A DNA stretch of 62,829 bases from Nitrosomonas sp. Nm51 (GCF_900111165.1 NZ_FOGH01000014.1:1-62829), one strand, 5' to 3'; shown: positions 31,601 through 40,057, counted from the first letter of the stretch. The notes: generated from the letters alone by a model not told the origin. Made by a program: numbers and translations.

Positions 31601-32699
31601 GCCCGGTTACAGGGTCCGCAATGACTATGTTATCGATTAATGTATTGACAACGTCCATGTTCGCGCCGTCGACGCCGATCAAACGTATTTCATCCGCATT
31701 GTCGAAAATGCTGTCGGTAAACGTTACTGTCTCAGTAGTGATGTCGTCGTTCGGAAAGTTGGCGCCAGCTGGGTTAATAGTCTGACTGCCCAGCAAGGTG
31801 GCGTCTCTGTAGGCATAAGCCGTCAAACTGGTATAACTCGAGCTGTTACCGCTTCCAAAATCGATGGACTGAAAGTCTACTTCCCGGCCATCGGTATAGA
31901 TGACAAGGTATTCGCCATCCGAACCGCCGCCATAAAAAAAATCGTCAAATGCGTCGTCAACTTGTCCGGTTGTGGCGAGTGTCAATGATGCATTTGCCGT
32001 CCCAGTTGAATTGACGTTATTGACGATTTTTAAATTGATGGTTCCAAAGTCGGTTGTTGGATGTGTTGCGGTAACAAAGTTTGTAACCGTGTCGCTGGTG
32101 AAATCTAGCGTATTTGTGGCAAGCGTGGTGCTGAAAGACTCGAGACTTTCTTCGTGAAACGCAATCTCAGGTACATGGTCGCCGGTGATGATGCCGAGTA
32201 TCCAGTTCCCGCCCATTTTGTGGCTACCTGTCAAACAGCTTGATGCAGCGATGTTGGTGCCGGTGAGCGATGCCAACTGTTGAATAAAGTATTGACCCGA
32301 TGTGCCTTGCCCGACATCACAGCCATATATCAAAATATCTGCATTTTGCTTGAGTCCGGTTTGCCAGGAAAACAGGGCTTTCTGGTATGTATGCAGCGTG
32401 GCGGAGGAGAGAACACTGTTACCTAATGTTATGCACCCGATGCTGCCATGTGAAACAAGATGGATTGCATCAAGGTCGGAATATTGTTGCAGTGTTTGCG
32501 TTATCTGTAGTATGCCATCCTGGTCGCGATTCAAAAAATGTACCGCAATACCCGGTTTAATGGCGTCGATCAATAGCTGAGTTTCATGGATGTCATGATC
32601 TATGAAAACAACTTCTGTCGGTTTTGAGATACTGCCCGATTCAGAACAGAATCCGTTGAATTGAGAGTAGTCGATTGTAACATTTTTTGAATGAGCCAT
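25638..32699 (-). CDS. Giant secreted repeat protein: DUF4347, 11 repeats, RTX, DUF4214
   Basis: This is a 2353-residue probable surface or exported adhesin. In order: a DUF4347 domain (about 28-190; VVFIDHDIHETQLLIDAI, HLVSHGSIGCI, DILIYGCDVGQG), a spacer (about 190-365), eleven repeats of roughly 120 residues (about 365-1730) built on P-TITSATYDASTG-LVVTGT ... GATNDIDAS-LTFTGE ... YTLTDTS-VEITSATQF, a Gly/Ser/Asn linker, an RTX-type calcium-binding block (about 1975-2025; ILFGGGGNDT, FGGAGNDNLSGGTGNDALNGG split), and two DUF4214-like segments (about 2090 and 2265 to end). No Sec signal is seen; RTX plus DUF4347 suggests type I secretion, but no export genes are adjacent. ATG 32699 has a GGAGA site; the frame is open to 32738. 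Confidence 0.88.
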   Translation of the reverse strand: MAHSKNVTIDYSQFNGFCSESGSISKPTEVVFIDHDIHETQLLIDAIKPGIAVHFLNRDQDGILQITQTLQQYSDLDAIHLVSHGSIGCITLGNSVLSSATLHTYQKALFSWQTGLKQNADILIYGCDVGQGTSGQYFIQQLASLTGTNIAASSCLTGSHKMGGNWILGIITGDHVPEIAFHEESLESFSTTLATNTLDFTSDTVTNFVTATHPTTDFGTINLKIVNNVNSTGTANASLTLATTGQVDDAFDDFFYGGGSDGEYLVIYTDGREVDFQSIDFGSGNSSSYTSLTAYAYRDATLLGSQTINPAGANFPNDDITTETVTFTDSIFDNADEIRLIGVDGANMDVVNTLIDNIVIADPVTGPTITSATYNASTNSLVVTGTGMTATGGAINDIDVSKLTLTGEGNNTYTLTSSNVEIDSAAQFTVTLNPTDQLNIEGLLNKNGTASVDATTYNIAAAANWNPSQAGNADSTASITASNIQTPIITSATYDASTGSLVVTGTNLVKAVGATNDITANKFTLTGEDSSTYTLTDTSNVEVTSATQFTLTLSATDKAAINQVINKNGASSTSGTTYNLAAADDWNTVIGNTDIADGTGNNITVSNVAAPTITSATYDYSTNTLTVTGTGFLKNSGATNDIDISRLTFTGEGGSTYTLTSASDVEITSATEFSVTLSGADLANVEALLNKNGATSATSGTTYNLAAAEDWAAGADSAVNVTDTTGNGITVSNYSAPTITSATYDASTGQLVITGTDLVSQSGATNDIDASLLTFTGEDGSTYTLTDTNDVDITSATTATVTLSATDRLSVNGILNNNGTTSAVSGTTYNLAAADNWMAGAPSANTIADATNAITVSNVATPTITSATYDASTGSVVVTGTNLVKAVGATNDITANKFTLTGEGSSTYTLTDTSNVEVTSATQFTLTLSATDKAAINQIINKNGTSSTSGTTYNLAAADDWNTVIGNTDIADGTGNNITVSNVAAPTITSATYDYSTNTLTVTGTGFLKNSGATNDIDISRLTFTGEGGSTYTLTSASDVEITSATEFSVTLSGADLANVEALLNKNGATSATSGTTYNLAAAEDWAAGADSAINVTDTTGNGITVSNYSAPTITSATYDASTGQLVITGTDLVSQSGATNDIDASLLTFTGEDGSTYTLTDTNDVDITSVTSATLTLSATDQLNVHGLLNKNGTASGGATTYNLAVADNWITGAPASNDISDAAGNGITISNVQTPTITSAAYEAATHTLFVNGSNLFKKPGASNDIDASLFTLVGGNNATYTLTDTSDVEITSATSFSILASNTDGAALYNIFDQLGTTSSFGTTYDIQAADGWLAAADPAVDITDNDAEGGVTVTINPQISSSTYNATTGVLVVTGTNIQANGGGTDIDVSTLTFNGEGGATYTLTDSSDVERDSIVQFTVTLSATDKTGVNLLLNKTGTSSTGGTTYNLAAADDWNTNITAGDTSDLTGNGITVTNVPVPVITSATYDAGTGVLAATGMHFISASGAANDIIANKFTLTGEGAETYTLTDTANVEITSATAFALTLSTTDRAAVNQIINKNGTASTGGTIYNLAATEDWAAGADAAVNVADATGNGITASNVAIPAITSATYNAGTGALVVTGTNFLKAAGAANDIVANKFTVTGEGGATYTLTDTSNVDITSDTTFTLTLSATDKTAINLLVNKNGTVSNDVTTYNLAAAEDWIAGTDAAVNTVDAIGNSITATISTPSSGGGSGGSSNGSNGSNGNNSGGSSGNTGNTGNTDVTTITIDGVNTSTHTEADGSRILTIPVIDNARTEDPNTFSDAHADIPVLTDDSGNPTLSVSLPTGVGLTANGRSAPMSTQNAIGDLVQRIERETLSDNDALSQMTIHGQNFITSLSQADRVSVQTLTLTAGSSQNPGLPVIINGSNLPGGGKQALIINTADMPSGTIIQLDNVAFAAIIGAARVINGAGANFAAGDMQDQYIVLGTEDDILFGGGGNDTVGSLGGDDQTTGDAGDDTVFGGAGNDNLSGGTGNDALNGGWGFDTAAQAGQLSDYQLRINGNHITFTDRNGNVDTLTDIELIRFESGASVAIAYSSNEAVAHHLVKTWLGRDLTPEEGNAIQNWAGTDAGLIVEAFLRLPEAADFRHMTTEELLAGLNNNPDIIQLDTDRSIIGDDSNNQGYLPLGLALNADGSGGYDVLRMQDARNDVHIELVDDDALEITRLEDGAMLSLTNAEMIAFDSGENILLAHNQVEGILGRLFQTFFDRDATIEEWQLGHEALVNGVNPNVILNWFQNHADLSTLDDADYIRALYSQTLGRTATETEFSQQLSRLDNDEITREWLAVDIADSDEAITTIGNVLLVDGI
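29191..30101 (-). repeat. 911-bp internal duplication, copy proximal to the gene's 3' end
   Basis: This block recurs at 30316-31226, offset 1125 bp (375 codons, three repeat units). Reading the two side by side I see only about five substitutions, for example T/C near 29417 and 30542, G/C near 30073 and 31198. It spans repeat units 5-7 of the giant protein. Confidence 0.88.
30316..31226 (-). repeat. 911-bp internal duplication, copy proximal to the gene's 5' end
   Basis: This is the partner of 29191-30101, covering most of units 2-4. Both ends of the match are sharp: left of 30316 and right of 31226 the sequences fall back to ordinary unit-to-unit similarity. This points to a recent tandem duplication or gene conversion inside the coding region, kept in frame. 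Confidence 0.88.
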
Positions 32700-32815
32700 T
32701 TTAGTTTCTCCATAGAAATTCTTGGCTGTATTACCCATATCTGTGGATGCAAGCTATCTGTTTTTCTGGTGCTTTTTAGGGTTCTGATGATGGGGTCCGT
32801 ATTGAAGTATGGTGT

Positions 32816-33595
32816 TCAGAACGTCAATTTTGTCTGTTCGTGCTTAGTTACATACCGCTGAATTAGAACTTCCATTTCAGTTGGTAAATCAATGAATTGA
32901 CAACCGGCCCGTTTACATAGTTGACCGTTTTTAAGTGTGATTTCGTGCGTGGTTTTGACCTCGATGGCTGTATTGATCCACCCGAATCCAGGTAAATAGA
33001 TTTGACAATTTTGATAGATCATGCCCGGTTCGAAATTAATAACGGGGTGATGATCAATTACGCCAATACCACCACAACTGAGATCAATCAGCGCGATTTC
33101 CGCCTTAAATAAACCTTCTTCTGAAGGTATTGGAATAATACATTTCAAGGGGTCGAGGATGGGGGTGGTAATCCGGTAATTATGCCTTCTTTGCAACCGA
33201 ATCAACGATTCAGGCAAATTGACCGTAAATACATCACGATTATCCAATCGTGATGAACTGATCTGATTACATTCAAATTCAATTTGAATTCTGTTTTGTG
33301 AAGTGATAAAGGTCAAATGACTTGATTTTAGAGCAAGTGCATTAAGTTCCGGCTCAGTGCCATAATCAATCAATAATTCATTTGTTTGTTCGTTTATAGC
33401 GAGCATGGAAGTTAATATAAAGTGGTTACTTTGATCGAAATACAATGTGACCAAAGTATTTTTTTGCATGATGTCATGAAGAATACGAATGATGGTTTTT
33501 TTTGAACGAATTCTACAGATCTCGCTGTTTTCAGGAGAGCATTCGCTGTCATCGGCACTGCTTGTAGGATCTGTTTTCTGGAATGATTCGACCAT
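32816..33595 (-). CDS. ycgR: Flagellar brake protein YcgR (PilZ domain)
   Basis: This is a 259-residue protein with an N-terminal YcgR domain (about 35-130) and a C-terminal PilZ domain (about 135-255). The c-di-GMP motifs are RLQRRHNYRI (RxxxR) near 142-151 and the D-x-S-x-x-G box in LIDLSCGGIGV near 187-197. When bound to c-di-GMP, YcgR slows or biases the flagellar motor. It is the last gene of the minus-strand flagellar block. The frame is open to 33625, but the ATG at 33595 has GGAGA about 9 bases upstream and gives a start MVESFQKTD. Confidence 0.9.
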   Translation of the reverse strand: MVESFQKTDPTSSADDSECSPENSEICRIRSKKTIIRILHDIMQKNTLVTLYFDQSNHFILTSMLAINEQTNELLIDYGTEPELNALALKSSHLTFITSQNRIQIEFECNQISSSRLDNRDVFTVNLPESLIRLQRRHNYRITTPILDPLKCIIPIPSEEGLFKAEIALIDLSCGGIGVIDHHPVINFEPGMIYQNCQIYLPGFGWINTAIEVKTTHEITLKNGQLCKRAGCQFIDLPTEMEVLIQRYVTKHEQTKLTF

Positions 33596-33655
33596 TATTA
33601 GAGTCTCCGGGCGAGCATGACGCAACGATCAATTCGTATTTGATGCGGTTTTATT

Positions 33656-33919
33656 TTAACTTTGCTCCAACCGGTAAAGCCAGGCAAGTAATTCAGCTAC
33701 GGTTACATAGAGCTGCGGTGGTATTCTATCGTCCAGATCCACCTGCATTAACAATGCAATGAGTTCAGTTGATTCGTGCACATAGACGCCGGATTCTTTC
33801 GCGCGTTTGATGATTTCCATTGCGATCATCCCACGTCCTTTTGCGACTATTTTAGGCGCATCCTGTCCTTCCCGGTAGGCAATAGCAACAGCTTTAAAAT
33901 CTGCATCACTTTTGTTCAT
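33656..33919 (-). CDS. FlhB C-terminal-like protein (FlhB2)
   Basis: This is an 87-residue protein matching only the cytoplasmic C-terminal domain of the flagellar export switch FlhB (AVAIAYREGQDAPKIVAKG, then YVHESTELIALLMQ-VDLDDRIPP). It lacks the transmembrane part and the NPTH autocleavage site: the sequence begins after that point. Such short FlhB-like proteins sit next to fliK in many bacteria and are thought to assist the export substrate switch. It overlaps the 3' end of fliK by 14 bp. A start nine bases further up (33928) is also possible. Confidence 0.85.
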   Translation of the reverse strand: MNKSDADFKAVAIAYREGQDAPKIVAKGRGMIAMEIIKRAKESGVYVHESTELIALLMQVDLDDRIPPQLYVTVAELLAWLYRLEQS

Positions 33920-34919
33920 GACGATCAATTTTAAGTGATTGCATAGTAAGATCTTTTTCTAGCAAGCTTTGTTTGAGTGGCGTTTGATTAATTTTAAGCA
34001 ATAAAGCCGTACTATTGTCTGCAGCGTTTACGGAAATATGTAAATCATTAAAATTAAGTGAAAGTGTTACAACAATTTTTCCCAATTTTGGCAAGGTCAG
34101 TGTGAGTTTTGTACTCCACCGGGATGTTGCCCTGTCGGTTTCATTGCTTTTCGAAGTATTATCTCCATAAATATCCCATTGAACGCGTTGTCCGTTCCAT
34201 ATTTCTCCATTCCAGACGATATGATTTGTTTCTAAAGCCATCAATTGTTGTTGAACAAGCGATACACTTTGTGCGTTAGTGGGCACTGCCGAAGGCATTG
34301 TGCTGGCTATTGGAGATGCCGCGTTCACTAATTTATTCTGTGGTTCCTGCTTTATTTCTTCAAGCGTATTTTTACCGTTAATCCATTTTGCTAAATGGGA
34401 TTCATAGAATAAACCACTTTGTCGAATTGTTTTTTGCAATAAAAGCGGGAATTGCGGGCTATTTAAAGACGTTTGAGTAAGTATTGAATTCGTACTGACA
34501 GTTGAGTTGGAAACGTTGGTTTTGCTTGTTTCGTGGATAATGCTGTTAAGCAATCGCCCAGTTGTACTGATTACGGTACTTTCTTTTGTTGTGTTGGATG
34601 TGTTTTCGTAGCGTAGGGCAAATTTGAGTCTGGGAAGGTGCGTTAGAAATGTTAGCTCTATTTTGTCGCCTGGTTGAGTTGTATGCGGCAGATGCATTTG
34701 CAGCAATCTGCCAGAAAGCAGTACATTAAAGTTATCATTGGATAAGCGCCCATCTACAATTGCTTGGTATTTCTGACCTTGAACAAAATGATTGGCGTCA
34801 GTATTGTAATCAACCGCCGTGGCAATTTGAGAAACAGGCGCTATCGGTTTGACGGGTGTAACTGCCTTTAGAGGCGTTTCTTGTGTAATCTTATCAGTTT
34901 TTATAGTTGCTGGAATCAT
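33906..34919 (-). CDS. fliK: Flagellar hook-length control protein FliK-like
   Basis: This is a 337-residue, largely polar protein rich in Thr, Ser, Asn and Gln. The C-terminal 90 residues fit the FliK hook-length domain (WSTKLTLTLPKLGKIVVTL, then NDLHISVNAADNSTALLLK). It would measure hook length and trigger the export switch through FlhB. The neighbouring FlhB2 gene supports this. The frame is open to 34979, but residues before MIPATIKTDK are hydrophobic and AT-rich DNA-derived; 34919 is preferred, without a clear ribosome site for either start. Confidence 0.78.
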   Translation of the reverse strand: MIPATIKTDKITQETPLKAVTPVKPIAPVSQIATAVDYNTDANHFVQGQKYQAIVDGRLSNDNFNVLLSGRLLQMHLPHTTQPGDKIELTFLTHLPRLKFALRYENTSNTTKESTVISTTGRLLNSIIHETSKTNVSNSTVSTNSILTQTSLNSPQFPLLLQKTIRQSGLFYESHLAKWINGKNTLEEIKQEPQNKLVNAASPIASTMPSAVPTNAQSVSLVQQQLMALETNHIVWNGEIWNGQRVQWDIYGDNTSKSNETDRATSRWSTKLTLTLPKLGKIVVTLSLNFNDLHISVNAADNSTALLLKINQTPLKQSLLEKDLTMQSLKIDRHEQK

Positions 34920-34985
34920 GATTGATAAGTTCAAATTTTTACAGCTTTTATGCACTATAAAAACAAAATGCAAATTCATTCAGAA

Positions 34986-35321
34986 TTAATAAATATTGCT
35001 CGATACATAGGCTTGCTGTAAATTGCGTTTGCGTTCGTTCGTACAAAGAATGTCCTGTAGCTTTTTCATCCATGGTTCAGTAATTGACCTGATTTTCGCA
35101 TCGTCATCAAGCACTTGATGAATAATTTCAATTTTCCTTTGTTGCAATTCGTGACTTAAGGAAATTTTTGCTTCATTGCGAATAAGTTCATCCGTTAACT
35201 GCCTGCATTTTTGCTCAAGCTGGACCAGGTTGTCCCATTCACCGTTTTGTGCTGTGATCACCATTTTATTGGTAACGGCCTTGATGTCTTCGTATAAATC
35301 AATCAGTTGTTTGCTATCCAT
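34986..35321 (-). CDS. fliT: FliT-like flagellar chaperone
   Basis: This is a 111-residue all-helical protein starting MDSKQLIDLYEDIKAVTNKM, with coiled-coil-like spacing and LEQKCRQLTDELI. Its position directly after fliS and its size fit FliT, the chaperone of the filament cap protein FliD. The open frame extends upstream to 35420 and would overlap fliS; the internal ATG at 35321 leaves a 46-bp gap. FliT proteins are poorly conserved, so the call leans on gene order. Confidence 0.75.
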   Translation of the reverse strand: MDSKQLIDLYEDIKAVTNKMVITAQNGEWDNLVQLEQKCRQLTDELIRNEAKISLSHELQQRKIEIIHQVLDDDAKIRSITEPWMKKLQDILCTNERKRNLQQAYVSSNIY

Positions 35322-35367
35322 ATGTTCGGAGCCTTTGTTTTTGTGTGTATATCGATCTTTTATTTCG

Positions 35368-35772
35368 CTACGAATAATTTGCGGTATTTTCGATGGCTTT
35401 CCATGCGCCGTATAGTTCATTTAATAATCCATTGACTTCATCAATAATTTCAATGTCATTTTTAAGGTTTGCACTTAACAGGCGATTGGTCATATAGTCA
35501 TACAGCGCTTGCAGATGTTGTGCCAATTCTCCTCCCGCATTAATATCAAGACTGGCTTTTAAACCATGATCAATAATCATGATGGCTTTAGAAAGCATTT
35601 CCCCTTTTTGGGCAATTTCATTGTGCCTGATATGTATTTTGGCTTTAGCAAGCGCTTCTTGCGCACCTTCAAACAACATCAAAATGAGTTTGTGTGGATC
35701 GGCTGACTCTACCCCCGTTTCAACACCAACCCGCTGGTATGCGGAAATGGGGCTAGTTGTGGTTGCATACAT
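35368..35772 (-). CDS. fliS: Flagellin export chaperone FliS
   Basis: This is a 134-residue helical chaperone that keeps flagellin unfolded for export. Family marks are AYQRVGVETGVESADPHKLI (about 11-30), LMLFEGAQEAL, and the C-terminal LNELYGAWKAI. The start is MYATTTSPISAYQ with an AGGAG site upstream. It lies between fliD and fliT in the usual order. Confidence 0.93.
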   Translation of the reverse strand: MYATTTSPISAYQRVGVETGVESADPHKLILMLFEGAQEALAKAKIHIRHNEIAQKGEMLSKAIMIIDHGLKASLDINAGGELAQHLQALYDYMTNRLLSANLKNDIEIIDEVNGLLNELYGAWKAIENTANYS

Positions 35773-35830
35773 TAAGTACTCCTTTAGATAAATGGCAACA
35801 AACTAAATATTTTTACAGACAGCAGAAAAA

Positions 35831-37807
35831 TTAATTGCTATCTATAGTTGGCAGCCTGGATAACTGCTGTTGTAAAAAGGTACTGGTTTGAGTCATGCTG
35901 GCAATCATGGTATCAAGTGCAGAGAACTGTGCACGAATACGCTTCTCAACATCGTCAAGCCTTCGAATCAGTGATTCCCGTTGATCGTTAATATCGTCAA
36001 TTTTTGCATTGATCCCTTCAATCCGGTTGTCAATAAGTTTGCCGTCTAACATTTTATTGATGACTTGATCGAGTTTTGCTGCAAATCCATGGGCAAAATC
36101 AATAGCTCCGCGTGATCCTGTGCTGCCGCCTGTGATCTGGAGTGCCAGCCCCTCGCTATCACCTGTTCCGGTAAGGGTTTGTCCCGAGCCGGTGGCGCTA
36201 GCGCCATTAATCGTACCTGCCACGTCTAGACCAGCTGTTTCAACAGCGGTTCCAAATAAATCCAGTTCGCCGTTTCCGCCCGTGATTTCAATAGATGAAG
36301 ATGAGCCATACTGATCAGAAGTAATTGTCAAAGTACCTGCCGATTGTGTGACATTAACGCTAATATTGTTAGTTTCAAAAACTGACTCCCCATTGATTTT
36401 TGACTGTATTTCAGCTGCAAGAGAGTCTGCATTATAAGTCCCTGCTGCAAGGATTATGCTGGCACTTGTACCATTGATTGTGAAATCGAGTGTGTCATTT
36501 ACTCCGGCATTAATTGTGAGTGCCGCTGGAATGGAACCGGTTGCGGCGCCTTGTGTTGCGAGCTGGCTGATATCCAGTTGGTAGTTCCCGCCGGCTGTAT
36601 CAGATGTGGCGCTTACAAAGGAAACCAGACTGTCACTGGGTTTGCCAACGGACGCAAACAAGGTCGATATATCTTTGCTCGTATCGTTAATAACATTGCT
36701 TAATTTACTGGCATCCAGTTTAAGGGAACCATCTTCCTGAAATGAAACACCAATCTCGGCCAAAATACTTAGTCCGCCTCCTGCAGTTTTTAAAGGCTCA
36801 GATAATGCGTTGCGTAGTTGATTCTGAAGCGCTCTTACAGTGAAATCGCCTGTTAGAATGGAGGCTTGCTTTGTTTCCGCATTGTATTTTGATAAATCTG
36901 TAATTGTCTGATTAAGCTCATTGAAGGAATTTACAAAGTTCGATACGGCCTTTTCGATACCGGCAGTGTTCCTGGTGATGTTCAACGTTGCAGTCGTACC
37001 GATTTCATCTTTCAGCAGATTAAATGTTACACCTTCAATGGCGTCCGTAATTGTGTTGGAAGCTTTGCTGATTGAAATTCCATCAATCACCATTTCTGCG
37101 TTACCTGCCGCAACCGTCTCTGTTAAATTGGATACGCCGCTGGCAGATGCGTCGTAAGCAAGTTGTGATAGGCCTAGATTGTCTGTGTTATTGCCGTCAT
37201 CATCTGTTACAGTAATTTTAAGCGCATTGCTAAGTCCTGTATCTTTTGATGCAATTACCAGCCTGTCTCCCGAGCCGTCATTGATAATGCTTGCTGAAAT
37301 TCCTGCGTCTGCTTTATTAATAGCATCACGAATGCCTGCAAGGGATGAATCGGTAGGGGAGACCGTTATGGCTTGCGCTGCTTTTTCCGGGTTTAACGTA
37401 AAGGTGCCGCCATTATAGGTACCAAACTGTATGGTCAACGTTCCACTGCCTAAAGTGGAACTTGATGAAGCAAAATTGCCGGACTTCAGTTTTTGTGATT
37501 GCGCCAAAGATTGAATCTCAACATCATAACTTCCTGTAGTGGCGGAAGAGTTTGCGCTGACACTAGCTAGTGACGTGTCGGATAAAGCCGCAGAATTAGC
37601 AGAAAATTTTTCCGGGCTGGTTAGTGAAGCTAGACTGCTTTGAAAGGATGATAGTGCGCCTTTTAGTGTACCGAACGCAGTCAGCTGTGTTTGTTGCCGG
37701 GCTTCTTTAGTATCCAGTGCTAAAAGTGGTCGACGTTCTACGGACATTAATTGACTGACAATCCCGTTGACATCTAGTCCAGAACCTATACCCGGTGTTG
37801 ATAGCAT
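35831..37807 (-). CDS. fliD: Flagellar filament cap protein FliD
   Basis: This is a 658-residue hook-associated protein 2. The N terminus STPGIGSGLDVNGIVSQLMS is the standard FliD opening, followed by ERRPLLALDTKE. A coiled-coil C terminus (about 595-658: INDQRESLIRRLDDVEKRIR, then QFSALDTMIASM) ends in LQQQLSRLP. The protein is longer than the usual 450-500 residues because of an insert in the middle (about 380-560) containing flagellin-IN-like segments such as ITSDQYGSSSSIEI. It caps the growing filament and folds flagellin subunits. Confidence 0.93.
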   Translation of the reverse strand: MLSTPGIGSGLDVNGIVSQLMSVERRPLLALDTKEARQQTQLTAFGTLKGALSSFQSSLASLTSPEKFSANSAALSDTSLASVSANSSATTGSYDVEIQSLAQSQKLKSGNFASSSSTLGSGTLTIQFGTYNGGTFTLNPEKAAQAITVSPTDSSLAGIRDAINKADAGISASIINDGSGDRLVIASKDTGLSNALKITVTDDDGNNTDNLGLSQLAYDASASGVSNLTETVAAGNAEMVIDGISISKASNTITDAIEGVTFNLLKDEIGTTATLNITRNTAGIEKAVSNFVNSFNELNQTITDLSKYNAETKQASILTGDFTVRALQNQLRNALSEPLKTAGGGLSILAEIGVSFQEDGSLKLDASKLSNVINDTSKDISTLFASVGKPSDSLVSFVSATSDTAGGNYQLDISQLATQGAATGSIPAALTINAGVNDTLDFTINGTSASIILAAGTYNADSLAAEIQSKINGESVFETNNISVNVTQSAGTLTITSDQYGSSSSIEITGGNGELDLFGTAVETAGLDVAGTINGASATGSGQTLTGTGDSEGLALQITGGSTGSRGAIDFAHGFAAKLDQVINKMLDGKLIDNRIEGINAKIDDINDQRESLIRRLDDVEKRIRAQFSALDTMIASMTQTSTFLQQQLSRLPTIDSN

Positions 37808-37844
37808 TTTTTGCCTCTATTCGATGAAAAATATTTGTGCTGAT

Positions 37845-38213
37845 TCAAGCCTCGTCATTCAGTAGCAAGCCTTGGACTTTATCCAAAGTCCGCGCAATAG
37901 ATATGGCTTCCTGAGATGGAATTTGACGAATAATTTCCTGAGTTTGTGCATCCATAACTTTTATAACAGTTTTACCTGTATCGTCATCTATGGAAAATTG
38001 AAGATTTTGAGCCAGATTATTGACGGTCTCTTTAATTTTTTCAGCAGCCTGTTCTATCGGAATTTCTAATTTAATGTCTTGTTCGATCTTGGGTGCTTGT
38101 GTTGCCGAAGTCATTCTGTTGTTTGTCGCTTGGACATTTTGTGAGGGTGGCAATGTTGTTAGCAATGGCTGAGAAAGAGAGCCTATTGCCTCATTAATAT
38201 GATTTATTGCCAT
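37845..38213 (-). CDS. flaG: FlaG family flagellar protein
   Basis: This is a 122-residue protein. The C-terminal part (about 60-115) has the FlaG pattern: NLAQNLQFSIDDDTGKTVIK, then VMDAQTQEIIRQIPSQEA. FlaG influences filament length in some bacteria, but its mechanism is unclear. It lies between fliC and fliD on the same strand, the common order. The N-terminal half is polar and weakly conserved. Confidence 0.9.
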   Translation of the reverse strand: MAINHINEAIGSLSQPLLTTLPPSQNVQATNNRMTSATQAPKIEQDIKLEIPIEQAAEKIKETVNNLAQNLQFSIDDDTGKTVIKVMDAQTQEIIRQIPSQEAISIARTLDKVQGLLLNDEA

Positions 38214-38234
38214 GTCTTAACTCCTTAAAGTTAA

Positions 38235-38274
38235 AAGAAACACGGAATTCTCGATTCGATAATCCCGTGTTTCT
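38235..38274 (-). terminator. Terminator after fliC
   Basis: An 11-bp perfect stem, AAGAAACACGG with CCGTGTTTCTT, lies between the fliC stop and flaG. On the minus strand it is followed by a short T-rich run. It would end most fliC transcripts while letting some reach flaG-fliD. Confidence 0.75.
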
Positions 38275-38298
38275 TATCCAATATTCTAATCTTCGTGA

Positions 38299-39762
38299 TT
38301 AACGTAAGAGTGAGAGAACGTTATTGGGTAGTGAGTTCGCCTGCGCCAGAATCGCAGTGCCCGCCTGCTGCAAAATTTGACCACGTGTCATGTTTGCCGT
38401 TTCTGCAGCAAAGTCAGCGTCTTGTATTCGGCTACGTGATGCTGACAAATTTTCTGCAGTTGTTTGCAAGTTAGCGATGGTAGAGGAGAAACGGTTTTGA
38501 ATTGCACCTAAATCACCGCGTGAACTGTTGACCTGTGCTAATGCTGAATCCAGTGTCTCAATTGCAGTTTGCGCGCCTGAAGCTGAAGAAATATCCAATG
38601 TGGCAACTGAATTAAAGGAGCTTGTTGTAGCGCCGAATACATCGGCATTTCCGTTGCCAACGGTTATTTGCCCTGCAGAACTTGAAAGTTCAACTGTACC
38701 CGTGGCAATTGCAGAGTCAGTTGCTGCGCCACCGGTCAGCGTTCTTGTGGTAACACCAGCAGTAAAATCAGCGGTTTTTGTCGCGCCTGAATTGTTAAAG
38801 TCTTGTAACGCTATATCCCTTCCGTCTGATGTTGACAGAGTAATAGCCGATTTGTTTGCAGGGTCAGCAAATGATGCCGTTACGCCTGTCAGGGACTGCA
38901 ATCCGTTAATTGCTGAAGCCAGGCCGCTTAAATCGGAAGTATCAGTTACGTTTGCTGAAATGGAGTTACCATTTAACGTCATTGTTACCGTGCCCGCAGA
39001 ACCAATGTTACCAAGTGAGGCGCTGTTACTGGCGGTAGCAGTGACGCCTATATTCGAAGCGGCAGAGTTAATTGCGGCAGCGACAGTTTTGGCGTCTGAT
39101 CCGACAGCATAGCTGATCGCGCCTGTGGCACCCTTGCTAGTTGTTAGTACCAGGTCGGCCTCTACAGTAACACCATTACCACCAGAAACATCAGCTGCGG
39201 CTGCAGTGGCGGTACCCATTGCGGTACCATTCGTCGTTAATATATTGCTGCCTAATGCTGTAGCACGTGAGTCACCAATTGAGTTAATATCAATTGTTTG
39301 ATTTGCATTTGCACCAACTTGAAAGCTTTGATTCAAAAATGATCCATCGAGTAGGTTCGTTCCATTAAACTGCGTTTGGCTAGCAACACGTGTAATTTCC
39401 GACGTTAATTGAGAGACTTCGGCTTGCAGTGCTGCGCGATCACTCGCGCTGTTGGTAGCATTGGCAGATTGTATTGACAGTTCACGAATTCGTTGTAAGT
39501 TATTCCCGATCTCGCCTAATGCGCCTTCTGCGGTTTGTGCCAGAGAAATGCCGTCATTGGCGTTACGGACAGCCTGATTGAGACCGCGAATCTGTGAGGT
39601 CATTCTTTCAGAAATTGCCAAACCTGCTGCATCATCTTTTGCACTGTTAATTCTGAGACCAGAAGACAAACGTTCCAATGATGTATTGAGAGAGGTTTGT
39701 GACATATTCAAGTTGCGTTGCGCATTCAGTGATGCAATATTTGAGTTAATGATTTGTGGCAT
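38299..39762 (-). CDS. fliC: Flagellin
   Basis: This is a 487-residue filament subunit. The conserved N-terminal D0/D1 region starts [20 protein letters not shown] and contains [20 protein letters not shown]. The C-terminal D0/D1 region contains [17 protein letters not shown] and ends [17 protein letters not shown]. The central D2/D3 part (about 180-400) is variable, Ala/Thr/Ser-rich and surface exposed. AAAGGAG lies 7 bases before the ATG. A sigma-28 promoter is visible upstream. Only one flagellin gene is in the window. Confidence 0.96.
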   Translation of the reverse strand: MPQIINSNIASLNAQRNLNMSQTSLNTSLERLSSGLRINSAKDDAAGLAISERMTSQIRGLNQAVRNANDGISLAQTAEGALGEIGNNLQRIRELSIQSANATNSASDRAALQAEVSQLTSEITRVASQTQFNGTNLLDGSFLNQSFQVGANANQTIDINSIGDSRATALGSNILTTNGTAMGTATAAAADVSGGNGVTVEADLVLTTSKGATGAISYAVGSDAKTVAAAINSAASNIGVTATASNSASLGNIGSAGTVTMTLNGNSISANVTDTSDLSGLASAINGLQSLTGVTASFADPANKSAITLSTSDGRDIALQDFNNSGATKTADFTAGVTTRTLTGGAATDSAIATGTVELSSSAGQITVGNGNADVFGATTSSFNSVATLDISSASGAQTAIETLDSALAQVNSSRGDLGAIQNRFSSTIANLQTTAENLSASRSRIQDADFAAETANMTRGQILQQAGTAILAQANSLPNNVLSLLR

Positions 39763-39859
39763 GTTAAATCTCCTTTTAAATGCTTTATAAATGGTTTTAT
39801 TCCTCTACGTTGGCTTCATCCCCATGATCCAGGAAGGCAATTAACCATCGTTGTAGCAG

Positions 39860-39886
39860 TAATCGGTTAACTTTTTGCAAAATTAA
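39860..39886 (-). promoter_or_regulatory. Sigma-28 (FliA) promoter of fliC
   Basis: On the minus strand, TTAATTTT at 39886-39879 and ACCGATTA at 39867-39860 are separated by exactly 11 bases, matching the FliA pattern TAAAGTTT-N11-GCCGATAA at 5 of 8 and 6 of 8 positions. It lies about 100 bases ahead of the flagellin start. Confidence 0.7.
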
Positions 39887-40057
39887 GTTTTTTTGATTTT
39901 ATTAAGTTCGATTTTTGCAAGTTTTTTTGGATTATAATATTGAATGGAAGCTTTAATTATTCTGGATAATGTTAATGAATCAGTCTATTACACATAACGT
40001 TATGTTATTGTAGTCGGGAGTTAAATTGGTTTAAATCAAAATTTTGATGAGATTTGA

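Noticed and set aside
25638..32699. The long direct repeats considered as CRISPR or non-coding satellite
   Set aside because: They are an uninterrupted reading frame with protein-level periodicity; there is no short repeat/spacer pattern.
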